A DNA stretch of 20,029 bases from Holtiella sp036655075 (lineage in GTDB: Bacteria > Bacillota > Clostridia > Lachnospirales > Cellulosilyticaceae), in the NCBI RefSeq assembly GCF_036655075.1, contig NZ_JAVVQU010000046.1, positions 1-20,029 on the forward strand, given 5' to 3'. The notes below the pieces were generated by a model, which was not told the origin of the DNA, did not search any database, and saw nothing but the letters and a program-made list of their open reading frames with translations. Position 1 is the stretch's first letter; every line of letters begins with the position of its first letter. The position numbers and the translations under genes are program-made. Below are positions 14,228 to 20,029 of this stretch, in pieces.

Positions 14228-15028
14228 ATGCATGCCAAAAAATTAAATCTAGAACTTGTTGTAGGTCTAAGCCTTATTGGCCTCATCGTCTTTATGGCAC
14301 TTCTTAGCTTCTTCTACACCCCTTATGACCCTAATGCTATGGAGATTACCGCCAAGCTTCAAGCACCTTCTCTTACTCACCTTTTGGGTACTGACCAGTT
14401 TGGTCGAGATGTACTTAGTCGTATCATGGCCGGCTCTAGGCTTGTATTAGTTATTGGGCTTTGCACTGTTACCTTGGCCCTAGTCTTAGGTGGACTACTT
14501 GGCATACTTGCAGGCTACTTTGGTGGATGGGTAGATCGCTTCATCATGAAATTCATTGAAGTCAAGATGGCATTCCCTGGTACCTTACTTGCCTTGATGC
14601 TCATCTCCCTATGGGGTTCTAATGTAGTTATGATTATCTTAGCCTTAAGCTTGATGAATGTACCCCGCTTCACTCGCGTGGTAAGAAGTGGGTACTTACA
14701 ATATCGTAGTACTACTTTTGTAGAAGCAGGAGTAGCCATAGGCTTACCTAATTGGCGCATTATGTTTGTACACATCTTGCCCAACCTCTCCTCTAACATC
14801 TACATCACAGCAGCACTTTCCTTCGCTTCTGCTATTTTGTCTGAAGCAGGGCTAAGCTACTTAGGGCTAGGACTTCAACCCCCTCTTGCTAGCTGGGGGA
14901 AAATGCTTGGTGAGGCTCAGCCCTATATGCTTCAAGCACCTTACCTAGCTATCATTCCAGGAGTCATGATTACGCTAGCTGTACTTGGCTTCAACCTCTT
15001 GGCTGACGGCCTTAGGAAAATATATTAA
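14228..15028 (+). CDS. Peptide ABC transporter permease (DppC/OppC type)
   Basis: A 266-residue second permease. It has the usual short N-terminal anchor, then HLLGTDQFGRDVLSRIMAGSR, a family hallmark. The EAA-type coupling loop runs through VEAGVAIGLPNWRIMFVHILPN, and the end ILSEAGLSYLGLGLQPPLASWGKML and FNLLADGLR are diagnostic. The start follows the previous stop by one base, with AGGAGG inside the end of the preceding gene, so translation is coupled. A terminator overlaps its stop codon. No ATPase genes (DppD/DppF type) follow, so the importer must borrow ATPases encoded elsewhere. Confidence 0.93.
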   Translation: MHAKKLNLELVVGLSLIGLIVFMALLSFFYTPYDPNAMEITAKLQAPSLTHLLGTDQFGRDVLSRIMAGSRLVLVIGLCTVTLALVLGGLLGILAGYFGGWVDRFIMKFIEVKMAFPGTLLALMLISLWGSNVVMIILALSLMNVPRFTRVVRSGYLQYRSTTFVEAGVAIGLPNWRIMFVHILPNLSSNIYITAALSFASAILSEAGLSYLGLGLQPPLASWGKMLGEAQPYMLQAPYLAIIPGVMITLAVLGFNLLADGLRKIY

Positions 15029-15077
15029 AAAGGGACTGTAACACTAGAGATTTGATCCTAGTTTTACAGTCCCTTTT
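15028..15077. terminator. Bidirectional terminator after the transporter operon
   Basis: A 14-bp perfect stem (15028-15041 with 15064-15077) plus an inner CTAG pair makes a long hairpin. It has T runs in both directions and can also end the histidine kinase transcript coming from the other side. Confidence 0.85.
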
Positions 15078-15149
15078 GGTGTGTGGCGCTCCCGAGAACC
15101 TCCATAAGCTGTAAGGCTAGATGATTACTTTGAAAAAAGTTTTACGCAC

Positions 15150-16301
15150 TTAGATTAGCCTATCATAGACATCTGAGAACTCAATACTACATTTTTCAAT
15201 TTGATTATGCGTTGTGCGTTGAATCACATTGTGTACCGCTTCCACTTGCCTGATAGGCAATGTAAAGTAAAAGGTAGAGCCTACACCTTCTTCACTTTGC
15301 ACAGCTATATGCCCATCATGCAGCTCTATAAGAGACTTCACCAAGGCTAACCCTATACCACTTCCATCTGTTCTAGCAGTCAAATTATCTTCCACTTGGA
15401 CAAAACGTTCAAAGATACTCTGTATCTTATCCTCCTGTATACCCATACCATTATCCTTCACATAGATACAGACACTTTCTTCATTCACTTCAATCTCTAC
15501 GCTAATTCTTAGAATATGATCTCTTTCTTCTGGCGGACCCATATACTTTACAGCATTTGAAAGGAGGTTGAGCATAATACGCTCTATCTTTTCTGGATCA
15601 CAAGCTAAGAAGACTTCTTCTTCCTCTGTATCAAAAATGAGCTCAATACCCTTTCCCTGTATATATTCTGCTACAGACATGGTAATCTCTTCAACAACCT
15701 GAATAATGTTATGATTCTCAAATTTGACTGGATAATAGCCAGCGCCTATACGGGTCATATCTATCAAGTTATTGACCAATCTTAGCAATCTATAGGCATT
15801 TTGTTTGACTACTTTTATATATTTATTTAAATTATATCCTTCTTGATATACTAATGTGCCATCTTCATTATTTTTATCCATAAGTTGCATCATGGCAAGG
15901 ATGATATTTAAAGGTGTTTTAAATTCATGTGACACATTGGCAAAGAACTCCTTTTTCAATACACCTAGCTGTAGTCCCTTCTCATATTCCAACTCCTCTT
16001 GCTCAATTTCTTTCTCTTCTTTTTCTGTATAGGATTCTACTAAAATGCATTTGAATACCTCTTCTTCAAAAGTTTGTTCTAAGCATTTAACTTTTAATTT
16101 TTGATAATCACCTTTTTTAGCTCTAAACATCACTAGATCTTCTTTTTCCTTAAATAAAGCCAACTCATCAATCGGCTCATCTATTAACTCACATCCCCTG
16201 TATCCCAATAAATCTAAAAATACAGGATTTGTATAACAAATGATCCTCTTTTGATTAATAATGCAAATTCCTTGTTGTAATGCGTCTAATAACTTTTTCA
16301 T
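15150..16301 (-). CDS. Orphan PAS-domain sensor histidine kinase
   Basis: A 383-residue protein with no membrane segment, so it is probably cytoplasmic. An N-terminal PAS domain (about 1-60, with GICIINQKRIICYTNPVFLDLLGY) is followed by a charged, coiled-coil-like linker (about 90-115). Then come HisKA with the phosphoacceptor H125 (FFANVSHEFKTPLN) and HATPase_c with N box (NLLSNAVKY), G1 DNGMG (283-287) and G2 GSGIGLAL (313-320). It looks catalytically complete. A tail of about 33 residues after the ATPase domain ends IEFSDVYDRLI, a kind of ending I recall from other clostridial kinases. No response regulator is adjacent. The start ATG 16301 follows AGGGGGA. A promoter and a curved-DNA-like region lie upstream. 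Confidence 0.9.
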   Translation of the reverse strand: MKKLLDALQQGICIINQKRIICYTNPVFLDLLGYRGCELIDEPIDELALFKEKEDLVMFRAKKGDYQKLKVKCLEQTFEEEVFKCILVESYTEKEEKEIEQEELEYEKGLQLGVLKKEFFANVSHEFKTPLNIILAMMQLMDKNNEDGTLVYQEGYNLNKYIKVVKQNAYRLLRLVNNLIDMTRIGAGYYPVKFENHNIIQVVEEITMSVAEYIQGKGIELIFDTEEEEVFLACDPEKIERIMLNLLSNAVKYMGPPEERDHILRISVEIEVNEESVCIYVKDNGMGIQEDKIQSIFERFVQVEDNLTARTDGSGIGLALVKSLIELHDGHIAVQSEEGVGSTFYFTLPIRQVEAVHNVIQRTTHNQIEKCSIEFSDVYDRLI

Positions 16302-16337
16302 ATATCCCCCTATTAAAAGAAACTAACGTCTTATCAC

Positions 16338-16366
16338 ATTTTATAATTATCGCAAAAATTAGTCAA
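16338..16366 (-). promoter_or_regulatory. Sigma-A promoter of the histidine kinase gene
   Basis: Minus strand TTGACT (16361-16366), a 17-bp spacer, TAAAAT (16338-16343). It is 36 bases before the start codon and directly below the phased A-tract region. Confidence 0.6.
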
Positions 16367-16388
16367 TTGAATTTGACAATAAATTGCT

Positions 16389-16488
16389 AAAAACGCTAAT
16401 AAAATCATAAAAGGTCATAAAAAGATTATAAAAATTTATAAAAATTCTTAAAAATTCGTAAAAAGATCGTAAAAAGATCGTAAAAAAA
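16389..16488. promoter_or_regulatory. Phased A-tracts, predicted intrinsically curved DNA
   Basis: Eight runs of four or more A begin at 16409, 16419, 16430, 16440, 16450, 16460, 16471 and 16482: steps of 10, 11, 10, 10, 10, 11 and 11 bases, matching the helical repeat. Two further tracts (16389, 16401) are less regular. The last tract doubles as the T run of the next terminator. The block lies about 20-120 bp upstream of the kinase -35. Phased A-tracts bend DNA and can stimulate promoters, as known for the plc gene of Clostridium perfringens. Part of it is an 11-bp direct repeat, TAAAAAGATCG twice. No credible gene covers this stretch. Confidence 0.7.
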
Positions 16489-16511
16489 GAGATGTTTAGA
16501 AAACATCTCTT
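16482..16511 (-). terminator. Terminator after the DUF1540 gene
   Basis: An 11-bp perfect stem (16487-16497 with 16501-16511), three-base loop, and a T run on the minus strand. It sits 11 bases past the stop at 16522. Confidence 0.88.
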
Positions 16512-16521
16512 CGTCAAACAA

Positions 16522-16848
16522 CTAGTAACTACGACACTCAAAACTCAAACAATCAGTATGTGCGTAATTGTTTACTTGCTCTAAGCTACTTACTTCAATT
16601 GCTTCTAGAGAACATAGACAGTCTCTATTGTTAGCACAAGTATTGACGTCACAACAAATCTTACAGGTTTGTCCTGATGGGGCGACTTGCTCTACCGCAT
16701 TGTGTGCATTGTGCTTGTTGGTGTAGGATTCGCAATAAGTTGCCTCTGTAATAGATGCGCCTTGACCTCCCACATGGAGTGTTTCTGCTTGACAAATCCT
16801 TCCACTGTTATAATGGCATGATTCAACCGTGCAACTAATTTTGGGCAT
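16522..16848 (-). CDS. Protein with two DUF1540 domains
   Basis: A 108-residue Cys-rich protein. The first DUF1540 domain (about 3-43) runs from ISCTVESCHYNSGRICQAE to a YCESY end. The second (about 61-106) carries CKICCDVNTCANNRDCLC and ends TDCLSFECRSY. Each domain has the spaced cysteines of the family, which probably bind a metal. A linker of about 17 residues separates them. The function of DUF1540 is not known; the proteins are common in spore-forming Clostridia. The start ATG 16848 has AAAGGAGG about 9 bases upstream. It lies 92 bp after the site-2 protease gene on the same strand, and has its own terminator. Confidence 0.88.
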   Translation of the reverse strand: MPKISCTVESCHYNSGRICQAETLHVGGQGASITEATYCESYTNKHNAHNAVEQVAPSGQTCKICCDVNTCANNRDCLCSLEAIEVSSLEQVNNYAHTDCLSFECRSY

Positions 16849-16940
16849 AGGTTAAGTCCTCCTTTAACTAAGTTGTTTTGACACGTACTCAGTTATTATG
16901 GATATAATGTCCAATATTTATGCTCCTAAAATTTTTTTCT

Positions 16941-17594
16941 TTATAATTGTAAAAGTAAACTGACCACAAACCATACGCCTTCATACATACTACTTATCAT
17001 CATATTTAAAGGCGTACGCAATACATTAAAAGATAATATAACGAGGAGTACGAAGTACCCATAACGCTCATACTTCATATATCCAAAGTATTTGTCTTCT
17101 GGTAAGATCGCACCTAAAATTTTGGATCCATCTAAAGGAGGAATGGGAATCAAGTTAAATACACCTAAACTTAAATTTATAATGGCCATTGTCTGCATTA
17201 GCCCATAAACAAAAACAATAATATCGCCCATAAGCCCTACCGTCACTTGTCCACCTGTAAATTTGAGAATAATCCCCATCACAAATATGCTTAAAAGTGC
17301 AATGATAAAATTCATCACAGGACCACCCAGTGCTACAAGCACCATGCCTTTTTTACGATTCTTGTAATAGTATGGATTTACTTGTACGGGCTTAGCCCAT
17401 CCGAAGTGTACAACCATTAAGCAAATCGTCCCTAAAAAATCTAAATGTTTAAAAGGATTTAAAGAAAGTCTGCCCATCTGTTTGGGCGTAGGGTCCCCCA
17501 TTTTATAAGAAACATATCCATGGGCAAATTCATGTAGTGTAATGGCTACTAATACTGCAATCAGCGTTTGTACCATATCTAAAATGCCTTCCAT
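16941..17594 (-). CDS. Site-2 protease family protein (peptidase M50)
   Basis: A 217-residue integral membrane metalloprotease. I start at ATG 17594, 7 bases after AGAGG; the in-frame ATG at 17624 precedes that site and adds a hydrophilic stretch foreign to the family. From there HEFAH (21-25) is the zinc-binding HExxH, and NLIPIPPLDGSKIL (about 147-160) supplies the third ligand, Asp 155. FGWAKPVQVNP and LVALGGPVMNF are also typical. Members cut transmembrane segments, often releasing regulators such as anti-sigma factors; the substrate here is unknown. No PDZ domain is present, as usual for this short subgroup. It is divergent from the flavin reductase gene. Confidence 0.92.
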   Translation of the reverse strand: MEGILDMVQTLIAVLVAITLHEFAHGYVSYKMGDPTPKQMGRLSLNPFKHLDFLGTICLMVVHFGWAKPVQVNPYYYKNRKKGMVLVALGGPVMNFIIALLSIFVMGIILKFTGGQVTVGLMGDIIVFVYGLMQTMAIINLSLGVFNLIPIPPLDGSKILGAILPEDKYFGYMKYERYGYFVLLVILSFNVLRTPLNMMISSMYEGVWFVVSLLLQL

Positions 17595-17692
17595 ACTTTT
17601 ACCTCTTTCTATATTTTTATACATAAGTGTAGTACTATCGTATTATAATTATTTATATCACACTACTATGTAAATTAAAAGGAGATGTTCAT

Positions 17693-18202
17693 ATGAACTC
17701 ATTTATATCTATCCAACCTGAAGCTTTAGAAAAAAATCCTTTTCAACTCATCGGTAAGGATTGGATGCTCGTAACCGCTGAAGCTGATGGCAAAGCCAAT
17801 ACCATGACAGCCTCTTGGGGTGGCCTTGGGGTGATGTGGGGTAAAAATGTAGCCTACGTTGTAATCCGTCCACAACGCTACACCAAAACTTTTATCGATG
17901 CTTCTGACAGATTTTCTCTTTCTTTCTATCCTGAAAGCTTCAAAAAAGAGTTAGGTTACCTGGGTAAAGTATCTGGTAGAGATGAAGATAAGATTGCAAA
18001 AGCTGGTTTGACCCTTGCTCATGCAGGTGAAACACCTTATTTTGAAGAAGCTAACTTAGTGCTTGTGTGTAAAAAACTTTATGCTCAGGAATTTAAGCCC
18101 GAGTGTTTCATTGAAGATGGTTTGGATGAGAAGTGGTACCCTAACAAGGATTATCATGTGATGTATGTAGTGGAAGTTGAAGAGGTGCTTGTGAAGGCGT
18201 AG
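17693..18202 (+). CDS. Flavin reductase family protein (flavoredoxin-like)
   Basis: A 169-residue soluble FMN-binding split-barrel protein. KANTMTASWGGLGVMWGKNVAYVVIRPQRYTKTFI is the family's flavin-binding region, followed by FSLSFYPESFKKELGYLGKVSGRDEDK, also diagnostic. The end is a beta strand (HVMYVVEVEEVLV). Such proteins carry electrons or reduce free flavin in anaerobes; the partner is not visible here. The start ATG 17693 follows AAAGGAGATG. A TATAAT at 17644-17649 may be its -10, but no good -35 is seen. A strong hairpin lies downstream. Confidence 0.9.
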   Translation: MNSFISIQPEALEKNPFQLIGKDWMLVTAEADGKANTMTASWGGLGVMWGKNVAYVVIRPQRYTKTFIDASDRFSLSFYPESFKKELGYLGKVSGRDEDKIAKAGLTLAHAGETPYFEEANLVLVCKKLYAQEFKPECFIEDGLDEKWYPNKDYHVMYVVEVEEVLVKA

Positions 18203-18270
18203 AAACTTTTGTAGTTAGGCTTTTAGTTTCTTGGTTGTGTTAGACAATGTTGAGGATATAGCTACAGATA

Positions 18271-18309
18271 AAACACCCCTAGTATTTGATAAGAATACTA
18301 GGGGTGTTT
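18271..18309. terminator. Bidirectional terminator-like hairpin
   Basis: A perfect 16-bp stem (18271-18286 with 18294-18309) around a 7-base loop. The T runs are short (3-4) but the stem is very stable. It lies between convergent genes. Confidence 0.75.
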
Positions 18310-18371
18310 CGAGTAGAGAAATAACTATTTATTAATCCCCGTATATCAAATAGAAAGGTATATCAATATCC

Positions 18372-18611
18372 TCATTTTCGTCTACTAACAGAGCATTTCA
18401 CCAAACTAATCCCTGAAGCTACTGTGGCTATGAGGAGGAGGCCCATACGGAGCCAACTCATGGTGAGCCAGAGATTGCCACCGTAAACGATGTCTGGGGA
18501 TAGGTTGTATTCGTCTACAAAGATACCCATATTCCAGAAGAGTTTCATGGATATGATTAGACTTATAAGACTGGTTACAAAAATGATGCTACCGAGTATT
18601 TTGTGTTTCAT
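18372..18611 (-). CDS. Small two-helix membrane protein, unknown function
   Basis: A 79-residue protein with a strong ribosome site (AGGAGG) about 7 bases before ATG 18611. Two hydrophobic segments (about 5-24 and 50-72) flank a loop with acidic and aromatic residues (VDEYNLSPDIVYGG). It ends in a basic tail (SVSRRK). I do not recognise the family. Its size and layout are like the 71-residue protein encoded 142 bp upstream on the same strand, so both may belong to the module with the HTH regulator. A possible separate promoter (TTGGAC-17-GATTAT on the minus strand, about 18676-18704) lies between them. Confidence 0.65.
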   Translation of the reverse strand: MKHKILGSIIFVTSLISLIISMKLFWNMGIFVDEYNLSPDIVYGGNLWLTMSWLRMGLLLIATVASGISLVKCSVSRRK

Positions 18612-18752
18612 GGTTTACCTCCTGTTGGAGCAATCTATTGGCTTTGTCTCTTGCTAAGTTCCAGCTTTCCAATCTAATAATCTATATTACAATAGTTCAG
18701 TCCAAGGTAGAGACATAAGGCATCCCTATTTCACGTAAACATCCCTCTATTT

Positions 18753-18968
18753 TTATGAATGTTTTTCTATGCTTTTGTTGGAATGAGTACGTATCATGGT
18801 CACCCCTGCTGTCACAATCACTAACATGGTTAATACGATACAAATAGGAACAAGATAAAATGGTTCCTGTAACATACCATTTTCTAAAACCCTTGAATTT
18901 AAGTTAAAAGTTATAATCCCTATTAAATCAAGGATTGCAAGTATAATGGGTACTCTATATTTTTTCAT
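18753..18968 (-). CDS. Small two-helix membrane protein in the HTH operon
   Basis: A 71-residue protein. Two hydrophobic segments (about 5-22 and 38-59) surround a short loop (NSRVLENGMLQEP), and a polar basic tail follows (RTHSNKSIEKHS). The family is not recognised. The start ATG 18968 is 7 bases after the stop of the HTH gene, and its ribosome site (GAGGAG) lies within that gene's end, so it is in the same operon. The position right after a small regulator and a DUF2975 protein suggests a role in that sensing or immunity module, by inference. Confidence 0.65.
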   Translation of the reverse strand: MKKYRVPIILAILDLIGIITFNLNSRVLENGMLQEPFYLVPICIVLTMLVIVTAGVTMIRTHSNKSIEKHS

Positions 18969-18975
18969 AATTTAT

Positions 18976-19185
18976 TTACTCCTCTTCTTGATATTCTAAT
19001 AAATCTCCTGGTTGGCATTCTAGTACTTGGCAAATGGCATCTAAAGTGGAGAACCTTATCGCCTTACCTTTATTATTTTTAAGAATAGATAAGTTGGCGA
19101 GTGTTATACCTACCTTCTCTGAAAGTTCATTCATACTCATTTTTCTTTTAGCAAGCATTACATCTAAGTTAACGATAATAGCCAT
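18976..19185 (-). CDS. Cro/CI-type HTH regulator (YozG-like)
   Basis: A 69-residue DNA-binding protein. I start at ATG 19185 (AGAGGTGAT 5-6 bases upstream) and not at the GTG at 19194, which overlaps that site. MAIIVNLDVMLAKRKMSMNE is the common opening of this group, then the helix-turn-helix ELSEKVGITLANLSILKN and FSTLDAICQVLECQPGDLLEY. The whole protein is one HTH_26/XRE domain. Regulators of this kind are usually encoded next to a DUF2975 membrane protein (yoaS-yozG style), as here, 14 bp downstream of it. It may repress its own operon through the inverted repeat at 19708-19726; that is untested. Confidence 0.88.
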   Translation of the reverse strand: MAIIVNLDVMLAKRKMSMNELSEKVGITLANLSILKNNKGKAIRFSTLDAICQVLECQPGDLLEYQEEE

Positions 19186-19199
19186 GTGTATCACCTCTT

Positions 19200-19655
19200 C
19201 TATATTGTAAGTTCATTTTCTTCCTGAATCTCTATGGCTACATCTACCAGTTTATAAAGAATAGCACCTATTAAAGCTACCATAAAAGCACCGCCTATAA
19301 TTACAATGATGCTCACTGTGATAGGAATGAATAAGCTTGCTAGGCTATATGCTACGAAGATAAAGAAGGCACATAAGCTAATCACCTTTAAATTTTTCTT
19401 ACTCTCTCTAGAAAATGGTTTGCGCAAGATAATATTGTGTGCCAAATCTTTCGTTTGCCACAGGACAATCCAAGCTGGAATCCCTGTTGTATAAAGCAAC
19501 ATCAACAACCTCATCGTATGTGTTTCACTATAAGAATTTACTCTACTGACTAGCCAATTCACAATCCATGGAAGACCTACAATGGTAACTGATAAAACTA
19601 CAAGTCCTACTACACATAATCCGTATAAAAATCTACTTAAATTATCATTTTTCAT
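19200..19655 (-). CDS. DUF2975 membrane protein (YoaS-like)
   Basis: A 151-residue protein with about four hydrophobic segments (about 8-30, 47-65, 91-110 and 113-137) and an acidic tail (EIQEENELTI). The middle LAHNIILRKPFSRESKKNLKVIS is a conserved feature of DUF2975. The function is not known; in many Firmicutes it is paired with a small Cro/CI-type regulator, as here. The start ATG 19655 has GAGGTGAT about 7 bases upstream. It leads the operon behind a near-consensus sigma-A promoter. Confidence 0.85.
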   Translation of the reverse strand: MKNDNLSRFLYGLCVVGLVVLSVTIVGLPWIVNWLVSRVNSYSETHTMRLLMLLYTTGIPAWIVLWQTKDLAHNIILRKPFSRESKKNLKVISLCAFFIFVAYSLASLFIPITVSIIVIIGGAFMVALIGAILYKLVDVAIEIQEENELTI

Positions 19656-19672
19656 ATGATCACCTCATGACG

Positions 19673-19701
19673 ATTATAAAACATCTTAAAACCATTTTCA
19701 A
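19673..19701 (-). promoter_or_regulatory. Sigma-A promoter of the DUF2975-HTH operon
   Basis: Minus strand TTGAAA (19696-19701), a 17-bp spacer, TATAAT (19673-19678). It is 18 bases before the start codon, so the leader is very short. Confidence 0.8.
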
Positions 19702-19707
19702 TATATT

Positions 19708-19726
19708 TATATCGAAAAACGATATA
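19708..19726. promoter_or_regulatory. Inverted repeat TATATCG-N5-CGATATA upstream of the -35
   Basis: Perfect 7-bp arms separated by AAAAA end 6 bases before the -35 of the DUF2975-HTH operon. This is the most likely binding site for a regulator, perhaps the HTH protein of the same operon. Confidence 0.5.
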
Positions 19727-19784
19727 TTTTTATTTTTTAACATTCAAACTTTCTTCAGTTAAGCTGAAATATGCATGCATTATA

Positions 19785-19817
19785 ATAGGGTAGGTACATA
19801 CTGTGCACCTACCCTAT
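19785..19817. repeat. Stable 11-bp inverted repeat
   Basis: ATAGGGTAGGT (19785-19795) pairs with ACCTACCCTAT (19807-19817). No T run follows on either strand, so it is not a classic terminator. A smaller inverted repeat, TTCAG-N5-CTGAA (19754-19768), and ATGCATGCAT (19771-19780) lie beside it. Confidence 0.6.
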
Positions 19818-19927
19818 CTGTTTATCTTGTATTTACCTTGGATTACACTCTGTATCAGATCTATCTTGTATTTACCTTTGAGTACGCTCTGCATCAAATT
19901 CATCTTATGTTTACTCTCAGACTGCAC
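19814..19927 (-). CDS. Possible 37-residue repeat peptide (uncertain)
   Basis: On the minus strand GTG 19927 (AAGGA 7 bases upstream) opens a frame of 37 codons to TAG (19814-19816). It includes LMQSVLKGKYK and LIQSVIQGKYK, that is a 13-residue repeat matching the 39-bp DNA repeat. The stop lies in the stem of the 19785-19817 hairpin. It could be a short peptide, a remnant of a longer repeat protein, or chance. Confidence 0.2.
   Translation of the reverse strand: MQSESKHKMNLMQSVLKGKYKIDLIQSVIQGKYKINR
19824..19914. repeat. 39-bp tandem repeat, two full units and a partial third
   Basis: Units begin at 19824, 19863 and 19902, exactly 39 bases apart. The first two share 32 of 39 bases by my count; the third matches only at its start (ATCTT..., TTTAC). 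The period is 13 codons. Confidence 0.7.
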
Positions 19928-19984
19928 CCCATTGTCCTTGTTTAAGCACTAGCCCTTATTAGCTTACTACGTTCCTATCCATGC

Positions 19985-20029
19985 CTAATGGCAAGCTCGT
20001 TTTTCTAATTCTAATAAATGAGTTTTAAT
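19985..20029 (-). other. Possible C-terminal end of a gene beyond the window
   Basis: From the right edge the minus strand reads IKTHLLELEKRACH then TAG (19985-19987). It looks protein-like but only 14 residues are visible, so it may be chance. Between 19928 and 19984 I see nothing. Confidence 0.2.

Noticed and set aside
16359..16541. 60-codon minus-strand open frame rich in Phe and Leu
   Set aside because: It is a by-product of the phased A-tracts and crosses the DUF1540 terminator.
19824..19914. CRISPR array
   Set aside because: The units are contiguous diverged 39-bp repeats without unique spacers.

Overview
The window looks like part of a low-GC, Gram-positive, probably anaerobic Clostridia chromosome. 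It may belong to the Lachnospiraceae/Cellulosilyticum neighbourhood, but that is an inference from gene style. Support comes from AT-rich intergenic DNA, strong AGGAGG-type ribosome binding sites, sigma-A promoters, many intrinsic terminators, and families common in Clostridia (DUF1540, DUF1294, DUF2975 with a Cro/CI-type regulator, paired short ChrA proteins, a PAS histidine kinase). A run of 100 N (2083-2182) marks a draft scaffold join. No rRNA, tRNA, CRISPR array or insertion sequence was seen.

Layout. Positions 1-2590 (+) hold small, mostly unrecognised proteins: the tail of a Cys-rich protein, a DUF11-like protein, a degenerate universal stress protein, a truncated TtcA-like PP-loop protein, and two more Cys-rich proteins, one broken by the gap. 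Positions 2690-6775 (-) carry an iron-dependent alcohol dehydrogenase, a CoA-binding/DUF1294 pair, and a transporter operon of two ChrA halves plus an aromatic-acid-exporter-like protein. That last protein seems to begin at a rare ATT codon. Positions 7049-8411 (+) encode a TraX-family membrane protein and ribosomal protein L25/Ctc. Positions 8513-11553 (-) encode a Qnr-like pentapeptide protein tightly coupled to an M24 aminopeptidase, then a VOC protein; a separate PsbP-like anchored protein lies upstream. Positions 11738-15028 (+) form a peptide ABC importer operon (binding lipoprotein and two permeases) with no ATPase gene. Positions 15150-17594 (-) carry an orphan soluble histidine kinase, a double DUF1540 protein and a site-2 protease. 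A flavin reductase (+) follows. Positions 18372-19655 (-) hold a membrane-protein/HTH module with two tiny two-helix membrane proteins. The right end has inverted repeats and a 39-bp tandem repeat.

The most notable signals are: the ATT start at 5698-5700; eight A-tracts phased at 10-11 bp (about 16409-16488) upstream of the histidine kinase promoter; the Cys-rich gene cluster with sporulation-type -10 elements; the HTH/DUF2975/small-membrane-protein module with an inverted repeat at its promoter; and the 39-bp (13-codon) tandem repeat. I did not find a clearly new multi-gene defence or mobile system. The best candidates for undescribed biology are the Cys-rich cluster and the small-membrane-protein module, and both need experimental or comparative support.
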